From: Hyphomicrobiales bacterium
GTDB lineage: Bacteria > Pseudomonadota > Alphaproteobacteria > Rhizobiales > JACESI01
NCBI GenBank assembly: GCA_039989895.1
Contig: JBDXGY010000006.1
Coordinates: 496,001 to 560,000 of the forward strand
DNA: 64,000 nt
Direction of reading: 5' to 3'
Shown here: positions 47,613-56,915 of the stretch, in pieces
How the letters are laid out: each line of letters begins with the position of its first letter
How positions within the stretch are numbered: the first letter of the stretch is position 1
The notes under the pieces: generated by a model
Databases searched by the model: none
Seen by the model: the letters and a program-made list of their open reading frames with translations, nothing else
What the model was told of the DNA's origin: nothing
Translations under genes and position numbers: made by a program

Positions 47613-48629
47613 GTGATTTCAAAAAACTGGCAAGAGCTGATTAAGCCCACCAAACTGAACATCACCCCAGGATATGATGAAAACCGCGTAGCAACAGTGG
47701 TTGCGGAACCACTTGAGCGTGGATTTGGATTGACATTGGGTAATGCGCTACGACGTGTTTTGCTGTCGTCGCTACAAGGCGCGGCTGTTACTGCCGTTCA
47801 AATCGATGGTGTCTTACACGAATTCTCATCAATCGCTGGTGTGCGTGAAGATGTAACCGATATCATTCTCAACATTAAAGAAGTCGCTATCCGTATGGAA
47901 AGCGAAGGCCCGCAGCGTATGGTTATACGCAAGGAAGGCCCAGGCGTTGTAACCGCTGGTGATATTAGTGTTGTTGGTGACATTGAAGTTTTGAACCCTG
48001 ACCACGTACTTTGTACATTGGATGATGGCGCGGAAATCCGTATGGAATTCACTGTGAACATCGGGAAGGGCTATGTAGCCGCTGAGCGCAACCGCCCTGA
48101 AGATGCACCAATCGGCTTGATTCCGGTTGATAGCCTTTATTCCCCAGTCAAGAAAGTGTCCTATAAGGTTGAAAATACCCGCGAAGGACAAGTTCTCGAT
48201 TATGACAAGCTGACAATGACCATTGAAACCGATGCGTCACTAGCACCAGATGATGCGATTGCTTATGCAGCCCGTATTCTTCAAGATCAGCTTTCCATCT
48301 TTGTGAACTTTGAAGAACCAGAAAAAGAAGTTGTACAAGAAACTGTGCCGGAGCTTGCTTTCAATCCAGCTCTTCTGAAAAAGGTCGACGAACTAGAATT
48401 GTCAGTTCGTTCAGCAAATTGCCTGAAGAACGACAATATTGTATATATCGGCGATCTTATTCAAAAGACCGAAGCAGAAATGCTTCGCACGCCAAACTTT
48501 GGCCGCAAGTCTCTTAACGAGATTAAGGAAGTCCTCGCGCAGATGGGCCTCCACCTCGGTATGGAAGTGCAGAGCTGGCCACCAGAAAACATCGAAGAGC
48601 TCGCAAAGCGCTTCGAAGATCATTTTTAA
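47613..48629 (+). CDS. rpoA: RNA polymerase alpha subunit
   Basis: The 338-residue subunit has an N-terminal assembly domain ([21 protein letters not shown]-type helix near residue 35) and a C-terminal domain with [12 protein letters not shown] and [16 protein letters not shown] that contacts upstream promoter DNA and activators. It starts with GTG at 47613 behind AAGGATAAG. Confidence 0.98.
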   Translation: MISKNWQELIKPTKLNITPGYDENRVATVVAEPLERGFGLTLGNALRRVLLSSLQGAAVTAVQIDGVLHEFSSIAGVREDVTDIILNIKEVAIRMESEGPQRMVIRKEGPGVVTAGDISVVGDIEVLNPDHVLCTLDDGAEIRMEFTVNIGKGYVAAERNRPEDAPIGLIPVDSLYSPVKKVSYKVENTREGQVLDYDKLTMTIETDASLAPDDAIAYAARILQDQLSIFVNFEEPEKEVVQETVPELAFNPALLKKVDELELSVRSANCLKNDNIVYIGDLIQKTEAEMLRTPNFGRKSLNEIKEVLAQMGLHLGMEVQSWPPENIEELAKRFEDHF

Positions 48630-48678
48630 TCACGGGAGATAGTCCGCGAATACCGGATACGTCTCAAGGAGAACTCAA

Positions 48679-49104
48679 ATGCGCCATCGTAAATCAGGCC
48701 GCAAACTCAATAGAACATCAAGCCATCGTACGGCAATGTTCGCTAATATGGCAGCAGCTCTCATCAAGCATGAGCAGATTGTAACAACCTTGCCAAAAGC
48801 CAAGGAGCTTCGCTCTGTGGTGGATAAAATCATCACGCTCGGCAAACGTGGAGACCTCCATGCGCGTCGTCAGGCGATAAGCAAGGTGCGTGACGTCGAT
48901 ATGGTGAAAAAACTATTTGATGTTCTTGGCCCACGTTACAAAGAACGTAATGGCGGTTACACGCGCGTTCTCAAAGCAGGCTTCCGTTATGGCGATAATG
49001 CGCCAATGGCGGTGATTGAGCTTGTTGACCGCGATGTTGACGCCAAAGGCAAAGACTCTGGTCCTGTCGAAGAAGTATCAACAAGCGAGAGCGAAGCAGC
49101 ATAG
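48679..49104 (+). CDS. rplQ: Ribosomal protein L17
   Basis: This 141-residue protein starts [17 protein letters not shown] and has [19 protein letters not shown]. The C-terminal acidic tail is normal in alphaproteobacteria. It ends the superoperon, with a terminator 28 bases later. Confidence 0.98.
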   Translation: MRHRKSGRKLNRTSSHRTAMFANMAAALIKHEQIVTTLPKAKELRSVVDKIITLGKRGDLHARRQAISKVRDVDMVKKLFDVLGPRYKERNGGYTRVLKAGFRYGDNAPMAVIELVDRDVDAKGKDSGPVEEVSTSESEAA

Positions 49105-49132
49105 TATCGCGCGCTACCTGCCTGACAAATTC

Positions 49133-49167
49133 AAAAGCCCTTATTGTTTCGCAGTAAGGGCTTTTTT
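49133..49167 (+). terminator. Intrinsic terminator after rplQ
   Basis: AAAAGCCCTTA (49133-49143) pairs with TAAGGGCTTTT (49155-49165), with TG/CA adding to the stem, and six T residues run to 49167. It separates the ribosomal genes from htrA. Confidence 0.93.
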
Positions 49168-49188
49168 CGTTGCCAAAGGTAAAATTGC

Positions 49189-49216
49189 TTACACGCGTGC
49201 TTATATGGTGTAAAAT
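49189..49216 (+). promoter_or_regulatory. Possible promoter of the htrA series
   Basis: TTACAC (49189-49194) and TAAAAT (49211-49216) are 16 bases apart, 30 bases before htrA and after the rplQ terminator. The match is modest, and a stress sigma factor site cannot be judged by eye. Confidence 0.3.
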
Positions 49217-49246
49217 ATCGTGTGATTCATAAGAGGAATAGTATTC

Positions 49247-50689
49247 ATGAAGTTCGGTCGAACCATTGGTTTTGTTTTGATGGCGCTGGTTGGTTTCACA
49301 GCCTATGCGCCAGCTGAGGGGCTCAAAGTTGAAGGGCTTACAGATGGGTTAAAAACGGTGCCCTCAACAGCGCCTGAGGTCAAACTGACCTTTGCGCCGG
49401 TGGTTAAACGCACAGCACCCGCTGTTGTGAATGTTTATGCAACAAGAATGGTGCAACAGCGCCGTTCTCCCTTTGCGGGCGATCCCTTTTTTGAGCGCTT
49501 TTTTGGCGGGCGAGGTCGCGGCCAATCCAAACCACGCACCAACAACTCACTGGGCTCAGGTGTTATTGTTGATTCAAGCGGCATCGTTGTCACAAATTTT
49601 CATGTTATCCGCAATGCGACCGAGGTTAAAGTGGCGCTATCTGATCGTCGTGAATTTGAAGCTGAAATCATCTTGCGCGATCAAAAAAGCGATTTGGCAG
49701 TCTTGAAATTGAAAGGTGATGGCGAGGTATTTCCGGCCCTTTCTTTTGGAAGTCAAGATGATTTAGAGGTGGGTGATCTTGTCTTGGCTATTGGTAATCC
49801 ATTTGGTGTTGGTCAAACAGTGACACAAGGCATCGTTTCGGCACTAGCTCGCACACAGGCTGGCATTTCAGACTCGAGCTTTTTCATTCAGACAGATGCG
49901 GCCATTAATCCTGGAAACTCAGGCGGGGCGCTGGTTGATGTGAATGGCGATATTGTAGGAATCAATACGGCGATCTTTTCAAAAAGTGGCGGTTCAATTG
50001 GCATTGGTTTCGCTATCCCTTCAGATATGGTGCGCACAGTTGTGAACTCCGCCTTGCGCGGTAGTGCTCGGGTAGAGCGGCCATGGATCGGGGCGCAGTT
50101 CCAAAATGTAGATGCTGACAGTGCTCTTGCCCTAGGCCTCAATCGCCCCTCCGGTATTTTGGTTACCAGCATTTATGAAGACAGCCCAGCAGATCAGGCG
50201 CGCATTCGCGTTGGTGATTTAATCGTCGCGGTCAACGATGTTTCATTTGATGACACCAATAGCTTTAATTATCGCTTGGCAACGCTTGGTGTAGGGCAAC
50301 AAGCTGAACTGGCGGTCATGCGTGACGGCAAAAGAAAAAAGTTTGAGGTTAAGCTTATTGTCGCACCTGAAACAGTGCCACGAGATGAGCGCAGCTTAGA
50401 AGGTCGTCAACCTTTCTCCGGCGCCACTGTTGCAAATCTTTCACCGGCATTAGCCGAAGAACTACGCTTTAAGGGCGAGCCTGAAGGGGTAATAGTAACA
50501 AAGGTCAAGCGCGGCTCTTATGCCCGCCGTTTTGGCCTAAAGCGTGGTGATGTGATTTTGCGTCTGAACGGAGATACGGTGAAGAACACAAGAGAACTTG
50601 AACGCATGGCGGGTCAATCACGCGAAACATGGCAGTTTTCTTTGCGCCGAAATGGGCGCGTGCTTGAATCTGAAGAAATCCGTGGCTGA
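49247..50689 (+). CDS. htrA: HtrA/DegP-family periplasmic serine protease
   Basis: The 480-residue protein has a signal peptide (about 1-24), a trypsin-like domain with the triad H119 (TNFHVI), D149 (KSDLAVL) and S225 (NPGNSGGAL), and two PDZ domains (from about 275 and 390). It degrades or refolds damaged periplasmic proteins. It heads a run of six + strand genes with little or no spacing. The rarA start lies inside its last codons. Confidence 0.95.
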   Translation: MKFGRTIGFVLMALVGFTAYAPAEGLKVEGLTDGLKTVPSTAPEVKLTFAPVVKRTAPAVVNVYATRMVQQRRSPFAGDPFFERFFGGRGRGQSKPRTNNSLGSGVIVDSSGIVVTNFHVIRNATEVKVALSDRREFEAEIILRDQKSDLAVLKLKGDGEVFPALSFGSQDDLEVGDLVLAIGNPFGVGQTVTQGIVSALARTQAGISDSSFFIQTDAAINPGNSGGALVDVNGDIVGINTAIFSKSGGSIGIGFAIPSDMVRTVVNSALRGSARVERPWIGAQFQNVDADSALALGLNRPSGILVTSIYEDSPADQARIRVGDLIVAVNDVSFDDTNSFNYRLATLGVGQQAELAVMRDGKRKKFEVKLIVAPETVPRDERSLEGRQPFSGATVANLSPALAEELRFKGEPEGVIVTKVKRGSYARRFGLKRGDVILRLNGDTVKNTRELERMAGQSRETWQFSLRRNGRVLESEEIRG

Positions 50690-52013
50690 TCTTTTCAAAA
50701 CGCCTGACTTGTCTGACAACGCGCCGCGCCCACTGGCAGATCGCTTGCGCCCCAAAGTGCTCAATGAGGTTGTGGGTCAAGGGCATTTGGTAGGAGATGA
50801 GGGAACGCTCACCAGAATGTTGCGATCCGGCTCATTAGGTTCTCTGGTGTTTTGGGGACCGCCAGGCACAGGCAAGACAACTGTCGCTCGCCTGCTTGCC
50901 CATGAGACTGACTTAGCCTTCGATCAGATATCGGCCATTTTCTCAGGCGTTGGCGAACTCAAGAAAACCTTTGAGGTAGCGCGCGTGCGGCGTCAATCAG
51001 GCAAGGGGACATTGCTGTTTGTTGACGAGATTCATCGTTTTAACCGAGCACAACAAGATTCGTTTCTGCCGGTTGTGGAAGATGGCACAGTAATCTTGAT
51101 CGGTGCGACCACTGAAAATCCATCTTTTGAACTGAATGCTGCGCTTTTGTCACGGGCACAGGTTTTGACTTTTAAATCACTGGATGAAGCGGCACTCTCT
51201 GACCTGCTTAAAAGGGCCGAGCAAGAAGAAGGCAAAGCGCTTCCTCTTGATGAGGATGCCCGTGCCGCTCTTATCCGCATGGCTGATGGGGATGGGCGTG
51301 CATCATTGATGTTGTCAGAAGAAGTTTGGCGGGCAGCGCGAGAGAATGAAATTTTTGACGCAGAAACCCTTCAAGAAGTCTTGCAAAGACGTGCACCTGT
51401 TTATGATAAGGGCCAAGATGGCCATTATAATCTGATATCAGCACTCCATAAGGCGGTTCGTGGCTCTGACCCTGATGCAGCTCTTTATTATTTGGCGCGT
51501 ATGTTTGATGCAGGGGAAGACCCGCTCTATCTTGGTCGTCGTTTGGTGCGTATGGCGAGTGAGGATATTGGTCTGGCCGACCCACAGGCGCTGGTGATCA
51601 CAAATGCAGCAAAAGATGCCTATGATTATCTTGGCTCTCCTGAAGGCGAGTTAGCCTTAGCGCAGGCCTGTGTTTATTTGGCGACCGCACCAAAATCGAA
51701 CGCTCTTTATAAAGCGTTTAAAAGCTCCATGCGTAGTGCAAAAGAAAATGGATCGCTCTTGCCGCCCAAACATATTCTCAATGCTCCAACAAAGCTGATG
51801 AAGGATGAGGGCTATGGCAGTGATTATCATTATGACCATGATGCACCTCAGGCATTTTCGGGCCAAGATTACTTCCCTGAGAAAATGGGGCGCCAAAAAT
51901 ATTATGAACCGGTGGAACGCGGGTTTGAGCGCGATATTAAAAAGCGGCTTGAATATTGGCAGACGCTGCGGGTTGAGCGCGAAGCGGCGCGCGATAAGGG
52001 GAAAAAATCATGA
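50682..52013 (+). CDS. rarA: RarA, replication-associated AAA+ recombination ATPase
   Basis: This clamp-loader-like ATPase acts at stalled forks. It has Walker A GPPGTGKT (about residues 59-66), Walker B LLFVDEIHRF (about 111-120), and the C-terminal tetramerisation region with EDIGLADPQAL and YGSDYHYDHD. I choose the GTG at 50682 (443 residues), which overlaps the htrA stop and gives the usual ADLF start; an upstream start at 50598 would lie entirely in htrA and add 28 atypical residues. Confidence 0.93.
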   Translation: MADLFKTPDLSDNAPRPLADRLRPKVLNEVVGQGHLVGDEGTLTRMLRSGSLGSLVFWGPPGTGKTTVARLLAHETDLAFDQISAIFSGVGELKKTFEVARVRRQSGKGTLLFVDEIHRFNRAQQDSFLPVVEDGTVILIGATTENPSFELNAALLSRAQVLTFKSLDEAALSDLLKRAEQEEGKALPLDEDARAALIRMADGDGRASLMLSEEVWRAARENEIFDAETLQEVLQRRAPVYDKGQDGHYNLISALHKAVRGSDPDAALYYLARMFDAGEDPLYLGRRLVRMASEDIGLADPQALVITNAAKDAYDYLGSPEGELALAQACVYLATAPKSNALYKAFKSSMRSAKENGSLLPPKHILNAPTKLMKDEGYGSDYHYDHDAPQAFSGQDYFPEKMGRQKYYEPVERGFERDIKKRLEYWQTLRVEREAARDKGKKS

Positions 52014-52390
52014 TGCATTTGATCTATGTGGCGCTTGGTGGCGCATTGGGAGCGAGTGGTCGCCATCTGGTGGGCTTGTTGAGCATACGCCTGTTTGGGG
52101 CAAGTTTTCCTGTAGGCACATTTGTTGTCAACGTTGTGGGATCCTTCTTAATGGGGGCGCTGATTGCTTATCTCGTCAAGAAGGGCGGTACTGATAGCGC
52201 ACAATGGCGGTTGTTCTTGGCAACTGGCGTGCTTGGCGGTTTCACAACATTTTCGGCTTTTTCCCTCGATGCAGTGCTTTTATGGGAACGAGGGCAAGTA
52301 TCTAGCGCCATTTTCTATGTTCTTGGCTCTGTCATGCTTTCCATACTTGCGTTGATGGCTGGTCTCATGCTTGTAAGGGCAGCATCCTGA
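52010..52390 (+). CDS. crcB: CrcB/FluC fluoride channel
   Basis: The 126-residue four-helix protein exports fluoride. It has GGALGASGRHLVG, GTFVVNVVGSFLMG and TGVLGGFTTFSAFSLD, the three conserved blocks of the family. It overlaps the rarA stop by four bases, so there is no room for its own fluoride riboswitch. Confidence 0.94.
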   Translation: MMHLIYVALGGALGASGRHLVGLLSIRLFGASFPVGTFVVNVVGSFLMGALIAYLVKKGGTDSAQWRLFLATGVLGGFTTFSAFSLDAVLLWERGQVSSAIFYVLGSVMLSILALMAGLMLVRAAS

Positions 52391-52426
52391 CGGTGTTTTT
52401 CCGATCAGCTGAGATTGAAGGTTCCC

Positions 52427-53452
52427 ATGGCCGCCGTTGAGCAAAAAATAATTGATCCCGATGAAGCAGGAATGCGCATAGATCGCTGGTTTAAGACGCA
52501 TTATCCCGGCATTGGCTTTGGCCATTTGCAAAAACTGATGCGCTCTGGACAGATAAGAGTGGATGGTGCGCGTGTGAAGACATCCACACGCCTTGCAGCG
52601 GGCCAAACCGTGCGCATCCCTCCTGTTGGTTCCAGTGGCGCTGAGAGTGCCGTGGGAGCCCCTGTGACTCACAATACCATGCGCGACAGACATGATGCGG
52701 ATGTGATCGCTGAAAACACATTGTTTGAAGACGCCAAAGTACTTGTCATCAATAAACCAGCAGGGCTAGCGGTGCAGGGTGGTTCGGGCTTGAACCGTCA
52801 TGTGGATGGAATGCTCGAATCATATCGTGATCGCAAAGGTCAAAAACCCCGCCTTGTGCATAGGCTTGACCGTGACACATCCGGTGTATTGGTCATTGCT
52901 AAAACCCGTCTTGCAGCATCTTATCTGACAAAAGCGTTTCGCGATCGCACGACCAAAAAAGTCTATTGGGCACTGGTGCGCGGTGTGCCACGTCCACCGC
53001 AAGGCAGGCTTTCCACTTGGCTTATCAAAGATGAAGATGAGTATGGCGATCAAAAAATGCGCGTCTTAAAGGAAAGAGTGAAAGAAGCAGACCATGCTGT
53101 GACGCTTTACTCGGCTATGGAGTGGGTTGGCCAAAATTTGTGCTGGGTTAGCCTTCGTCCTATCACAGGGCGTATGCATCAGCTGCGCGTCCATATGGAT
53201 TATCTTGGCCATCCGATCATTGGTGACAAAAAATATTTCTCGACTGAAAATTGGGAACTTCCGGGCGGCATTCAGAAAAAACTCCACCTCCATGCCCGCC
53301 GCATTATTATTCCGCACCCTGATGGTGGCACGATTGACGTCACGGCACCATTGCCACCACATATGGTGCAAACTTGGAACCTGCTTGGGTTTGATTCGGA
53401 CACATATGATGCAATCCAAACAGAGACTGTTGAGGCCGAGGATATCGAATGA
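52427..53452 (+). CDS. rluC: RluC/RluD-type 23S rRNA pseudouridine synthase
   Basis: The 341-residue protein has an S4 RNA-binding domain (about residues 12-60, MRIDRWFKTHYPGIG and SGQIRVDGARV) and a RluA-type catalytic domain with HRLDRDTSGVLVIAKT carrying the active-site aspartate. RluC is favoured by context and length, but the exact uridines modified cannot be fixed from sequence. I use the ATG at 52427. It overlaps the next gene by four bases. Confidence 0.85.
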   Translation: MAAVEQKIIDPDEAGMRIDRWFKTHYPGIGFGHLQKLMRSGQIRVDGARVKTSTRLAAGQTVRIPPVGSSGAESAVGAPVTHNTMRDRHDADVIAENTLFEDAKVLVINKPAGLAVQGGSGLNRHVDGMLESYRDRKGQKPRLVHRLDRDTSGVLVIAKTRLAASYLTKAFRDRTTKKVYWALVRGVPRPPQGRLSTWLIKDEDEYGDQKMRVLKERVKEADHAVTLYSAMEWVGQNLCWVSLRPITGRMHQLRVHMDYLGHPIIGDKKYFSTENWELPGGIQKKLHLHARRIIIPHPDGGTIDVTAPLPPHMVQTWNLLGFDSDTYDAIQTETVEAEDIE

Positions 53453-54141
53453 GCCTTTCAAATGCCCCGCATCTCGTCATATTCGATTGCGATGGAACAT
53501 TGGTCGATGGCCAGCACCTTGTGATTGCATCGATGAATGAGGCTTTCAAACGTCATGGGTTAGAAGAACCTGATGAGCGGGCAACAAGACGTGTGATTGG
53601 ACTATCGCTGAAGATTGCTGTGGCGAAGGTATTGGGTAGCGAGCAGGAACATCATGCAGATGAAGTGACGGAGACATTCAAGCAAGCTTTTCACGATCTT
53701 CGCGCCAACAAGACGGTTGGCGAACCGTTTTATGATGGCGCTCTAGAGCTTGTGGATGCGCTCTCCAAGCATGATGATGTGCTTTTAGGCATTGCAACGG
53801 GTAAAAGCCGGCGCGGGGTTGATATCATGCTGGAACGCACAGGGTGGCACGATACCTTTATCTCCATACAGACCGCAGACAGCGCACCTTCCAAACCGCA
53901 TCCAGGCATGATTTTGAATGCCTTATCCGATAGCGGGGCTTTGATTGAAAATACAATCATGATCGGTGACACAACCTTTGATATGGAAATGGCCCGTGCA
54001 GCAAATGCAAAAGCCTTTGGTGTTGCTTGGGGCTATCACGATGTTAAAAGTCTTGCGGCTGCTGGTGCGCATATGATCGTAGATGATTATGCAGCCCTTG
54101 AAAGCGCGTTGAATGCAACATTTATGGATGAGACTTTATGA
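53449..54141 (+). CDS. HAD-family hydrolase, phosphoglycolate phosphatase-like
   Basis: This 230-residue HAD enzyme has motif I DCDGTLVDG with D13 and D15, a four-helix cap of the Gph/CbbY type, motif II IATGKS near residue 112, the KPHPGM lysine near residue 150, and GDTTFDMEMARAA near residue 171. The substrate is a small phosphate ester and cannot be specified. It overlaps both neighbours by four bases. Confidence 0.87.
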   Translation: MSLSNAPHLVIFDCDGTLVDGQHLVIASMNEAFKRHGLEEPDERATRRVIGLSLKIAVAKVLGSEQEHHADEVTETFKQAFHDLRANKTVGEPFYDGALELVDALSKHDDVLLGIATGKSRRGVDIMLERTGWHDTFISIQTADSAPSKPHPGMILNALSDSGALIENTIMIGDTTFDMEMARAANAKAFGVAWGYHDVKSLAAAGAHMIVDDYAALESALNATFMDETL

Positions 54142-54932
54142 GTGGGCCTTTCGATATATTCGGTCTTGGCGCTGACCCCGACCACCCTGAAGACAGCCCA
54201 GCGCGCAAAGCCCAACGCGCCTCTGGCAAGCCCTTGCCTAAGCGCTTTTATGACAAGGTTGATATCGCGGAAGAAGATGGTGGGTTTTTGTTGCATCTGG
54301 ATGGTCGACCTGTTCGCACGCCAGCGCGGGAAATTATAAAACTTGATGACAAACCCGTGGCTGAAAAGCTTGTAGAAGAATGGGATGCGCAAGAAGGCGT
54401 GGTCAACCCGAAACTCATGCCGCTGACGCGTCTTGTTAATTCTGCGCTCGATGGTGTGTCACAATCGATGGCTGAGGTGGGTGATGAGATTGTACGCTTT
54501 TCAGGTACAGACCTTCTTTGTTATAGGGCGGATAATCCAGAACGGCTGGTTGAACTTCAAACATCACAGTGGGGGCCAGTAATCGCATGGGCCGAGCATC
54601 GCTATGACTGTCGGTTTAATCTGGCTGTCGGTGTTTTGCACGTTGCGCAGCCTGATGAGACAATCAATGCCATGAACGGGGTTGTCACAGGCTTTGATAG
54701 CCCGCTCAGGCTTGCAGCCCTTCATTCCATGACATCATTGATGGGATCTTGCCTGTTGGCGCTTGCTGTCGCGGACAACCATATGAGTGCCGACCATGCA
54801 TGGAAAATCGCACACCTTGATGAAGATTGGAATATTGAGCAATGGGGCGGCGATCACGATGCAGAAGTGCGACGTGAATATCGTTGGAAGGAAATGAAAG
54901 CTGCGGCTTTCCTCGCCGCAGCTGCGCGTTAA
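54138..54932 (+). CDS. ATP12-family F1-ATPase assembly chaperone
   Basis: The 264-residue protein has the FYDKVDIAEEDGGFLLHLDGRPVRTPA opening (split here as the family's N-terminal block), EEWDAQEGVVNPKLMPLTRL, then DLLCYRAD and QWGPVIAWAEHRY. ATP12 helps assemble the alpha-beta hexamer of ATP synthase in mitochondria, and alphaproteobacteria have the homologue. It ends the + strand series from htrA. Confidence 0.92.
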   Translation: MSGPFDIFGLGADPDHPEDSPARKAQRASGKPLPKRFYDKVDIAEEDGGFLLHLDGRPVRTPAREIIKLDDKPVAEKLVEEWDAQEGVVNPKLMPLTRLVNSALDGVSQSMAEVGDEIVRFSGTDLLCYRADNPERLVELQTSQWGPVIAWAEHRYDCRFNLAVGVLHVAQPDETINAMNGVVTGFDSPLRLAALHSMTSLMGSCLLALAVADNHMSADHAWKIAHLDEDWNIEQWGGDHDAEVRREYRWKEMKAAAFLAAAAR

Positions 54933-54963
54933 TTAAGTGGTCCTGGACCTGATTGCTTAACGC

Positions 54964-55581
54964 TTAAATCGCGATGCCCGTTATTCGAGGAATAATGGAT
55001 TGGCGCGAGCGCTTATAAACTGTCCAGATATTCTGTAACGCCACAAGGGTGAGTACGCCGGCGATAGAGATCAGGATCGCAATAATCCACAATGTAATGA
55101 TAAGCTCAAAAGGAACCACATAGCTGAATTCAGGTGCCTTACCCAGAATGAAGGGTGTGACCCATGAAGTGAATGATAGTGAGCCACAGGTCGCCAAGAC
55201 AATAACGACAGGCAGGCTAGAGTCGATTAAAAGCCGTTTGTTCAGACTTTTCTTTGCTTCTTTCAAAACATAAAAATGGATGAAAAAGCCATTGATGGTG
55301 AGAGCAGAGACAATAACCATTTTTGCCCAAAATTTCTCATTGGTGAGAAACTGTGGGTTGGTGTTGACAATTTCCAGTGTCAGCGCTGCACCAGATGCCC
55401 AAAGCAATATGAGGCCGAATGTAACAAAGTGTGACAGGCGCTTTATTTCGGTAATTGTACTTTTTTCGAGGGGCCGAAAAATGCCACGCGTTATCATAAG
55501 GTAATCAGTATAAAGTGCTCCGCCAAAACCGGCCATTAAACCTACTAAATGCATGATTTTTAAGAAAGTTAAATATTCCAT
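54964..55581 (-). CDS. Multi-pass membrane protein of unknown function
   Basis: This 205-residue protein has about five or six hydrophobic helices: near residues 5-25 (with MHLVGLMAGFGGALY), 50-70, 85-105, 115-140 and 160-185. A histidine in the first helix and another after LSHFVTFG could be of interest, but I recognise no family with confidence. The ATG at 55581 is preferred because AGGGG precedes it; an ATG at 55647 would add 22 residues. It converges on the ATP12 gene and stands alone on its strand. Confidence 0.62.
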   Translation of the reverse strand: MEYLTFLKIMHLVGLMAGFGGALYTDYLMITRGIFRPLEKSTITEIKRLSHFVTFGLILLWASGAALTLEIVNTNPQFLTNEKFWAKMVIVSALTINGFFIHFYVLKEAKKSLNKRLLIDSSLPVVIVLATCGSLSFTSWVTPFILGKAPEFSYVVPFELIITLWIIAILISIAGVLTLVALQNIWTVYKRSRQSIIPRITGIAI

Positions 55582-55974
55582 TGGATAAACCCCTATGGTT
55601 GTTAAGAGGCTTATTTTTTGCGTATATCGAGCGTAAACGGAAAACACGTTGCCTAATCGTCAGATAGGCAAAGTGAATCAAAACATGGCATTTTCACATA
55701 GATATGAATTGTGTGATTGAATTAGCCACAAAGCATAGTCGAATCTGTCGTAATTGTGGTTTTACTATAATAAAATTATAGCAGATTCAGGCTAAATAAG
55801 GCGTCCTAAATCAAAGACGGCAAGATTAGCTCAGTTGAAGGTAATAACCACATATTCACAAAGAGATACATCACGACATATATGGTGAGCGTCCGGTTAG
55901 CCCCACCTAACGCGATTGCTTTCGACTTGTTAGTGTCCCCTGGTTGATGGTGGACACTTGATGGGGTTGTGATT

Positions 55975-56040
55975 TTGGCAAAGAAACGGGCACGGCGACC
56001 TTGGAGCGCGGAGGAAAAACGTTCAATCTGTTTGCAAACC
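55975..56040 (+). pseudogene. IS66 tnpA remnant (N-terminus)
   Basis: From a TTG at 55975 the frame reads [20 protein letters not shown], which matches the start of the small IS66 OrfA protein with its helix-turn-helix region. The match stops after about 22 codons at the deletion junction near 56040. Confidence 0.7.
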
Positions 56041-56042
56041 GC

Positions 56043-56237
56043 AGAAAAAATTGGATGTTTGCCGGTTCTGAGCGTGGCGGCAAAGCCATGGCAATCGCCT
56101 TCACTTTGATTGAGACTGCAAAGCTGAACGGCGTCGACCCTCAAGCTTGGTTGACAAATGTTCTCAGCCGCATTGCAGATCACAAGATCAACCGCATTGA
56201 CGAACTACTCCCCTGGAATTATCTTGCTGGTGAGTGA
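56043..56237 (+). pseudogene. IS66 transposase remnant (C-terminus)
   Basis: This frame carries [17 protein letters not shown], then [15 protein letters not shown] and [16 protein letters not shown], the conserved end of IS66 transposases, and stops at 56235-56237 inside the right terminal repeat, as in complete elements. The catalytic part of the protein is missing. The frame can be read open from a TTG at 56001, but that extension crosses the deletion junction. Confidence 0.88.
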
Positions 56238-56306
56238 CCATCTGGGCGCTTACCTCTTATCTACGTAATATTAATATTCAAAATAAATGGCATGAGACGC
56301 GAGAGC

Positions 56307-56849
56307 ATGAAAAAAACATTAAACACCGTTGCTGGCGCCGGTTTAGCCGCAATGATGGTAACAAGTGCACAGGCCGGGCCTGTTGAGCATCTTGCTAGCC
56401 AAAAACTAGGTGAATTAGTTTGTTATAATGAAGCCAAAACATTTTGCGCTGAAAATCTACGTGGTAATGGCGCGACAGCGGGTGATTTTAAAACGGCGGC
56501 TGATCATTCGTTCAATGAGCGCGTTGCAATCCTTGTTCATGGCGGTGATTTGAATACGGTGAAGGCTGCTTTTGATGCGGCGCACAATATGTCTAAGAGG
56601 GGTATTGATATTAGATTTGTGACTTTGCCGGATAATGATAATGATCCGAGTGATGCTAAAGTTGAAGTGTTTTCAAACGGTCTTCCCTCAACAACAGCCA
56701 TTGTTAATAACCCTAAAAATCAGGAGCAATATACCGGAATTGTGAATATTACCGATTTTTTAGCTCTTGATGCCTTCAAGCTTATGAAGATTGAGGAGGA
56801 GGAAGAGGCAGAAGCTGAAACTAAGAAGAAATCCCTACCTCAAAATTGA
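56307..56849 (+). CDS. Secreted protein of unknown function
   Basis: This 180-residue product has a signal peptide (about 1-22, cleavage after SAQA near MVTSAQAGPVE). The mature part has two cysteines near residues 38 and 47 (LVCYNEAKTFC), a predicted alpha/beta region with VAILVHGGDLNTVKAAFDAA and IDIRFVTLPDND, and a strongly acidic then basic C-terminus (EEEEEAEAETKKK). I do not recognise a family. The ATG at 56307 gives a normal signal peptide; a start at 56292 adds five residues. It lies 53 bases after the IS66 remnant. Confidence 0.62.
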   Translation: MKKTLNTVAGAGLAAMMVTSAQAGPVEHLASQKLGELVCYNEAKTFCAENLRGNGATAGDFKTAADHSFNERVAILVHGGDLNTVKAAFDAAHNMSKRGIDIRFVTLPDNDNDPSDAKVEVFSNGLPSTTAIVNNPKNQEQYTGIVNITDFLALDAFKLMKIEEEEEAEAETKKKSLPQN

Positions 56850-56915
56850 AATCCTGACTAGTCGCCATAACATGAAACATAAAGCGCGTGCCATATATGA
56901 TCGTTTATTTGTGAA

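Larger units (their letters stand above)
55885..56253 (+). mobile_element. 369-bp internally deleted IS66-family element
   Basis: The left end begins GTGAGCGTCCGG at 55885, and the right end, read inward from 56253, begins GTAAGCGCCCAG; about 12 of the first 18 bases match, as for IS66-type terminal repeats. Inside are the start of the small tnpA gene and the end of the large transposase gene, joined directly. The flanking 8 bases (CATATATG and CTCTTATC) do not match, so no target duplication is visible. It cannot transpose by itself. The 303 bases before it (back to 55582) hold no gene that I can see. Confidence 0.8.

Noticed and set aside
52010-52030. Fluoride riboswitch before crcB
   Set aside because: The crcB start overlaps the rarA stop, so no untranslated leader exists to hold one.
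54933-54963. GGTCCTGGACC palindrome between ATP12 and the membrane protein gene
   Set aside because: The stem is five bases with a one-base centre and no T tract, too weak to call a terminator.
56001-56237. Intact 78-codon gene
   Set aside because: Its C-terminal part is the end of an IS66 transposase and its N-terminal part crosses the deletion junction, so it is a remnant, not a gene.
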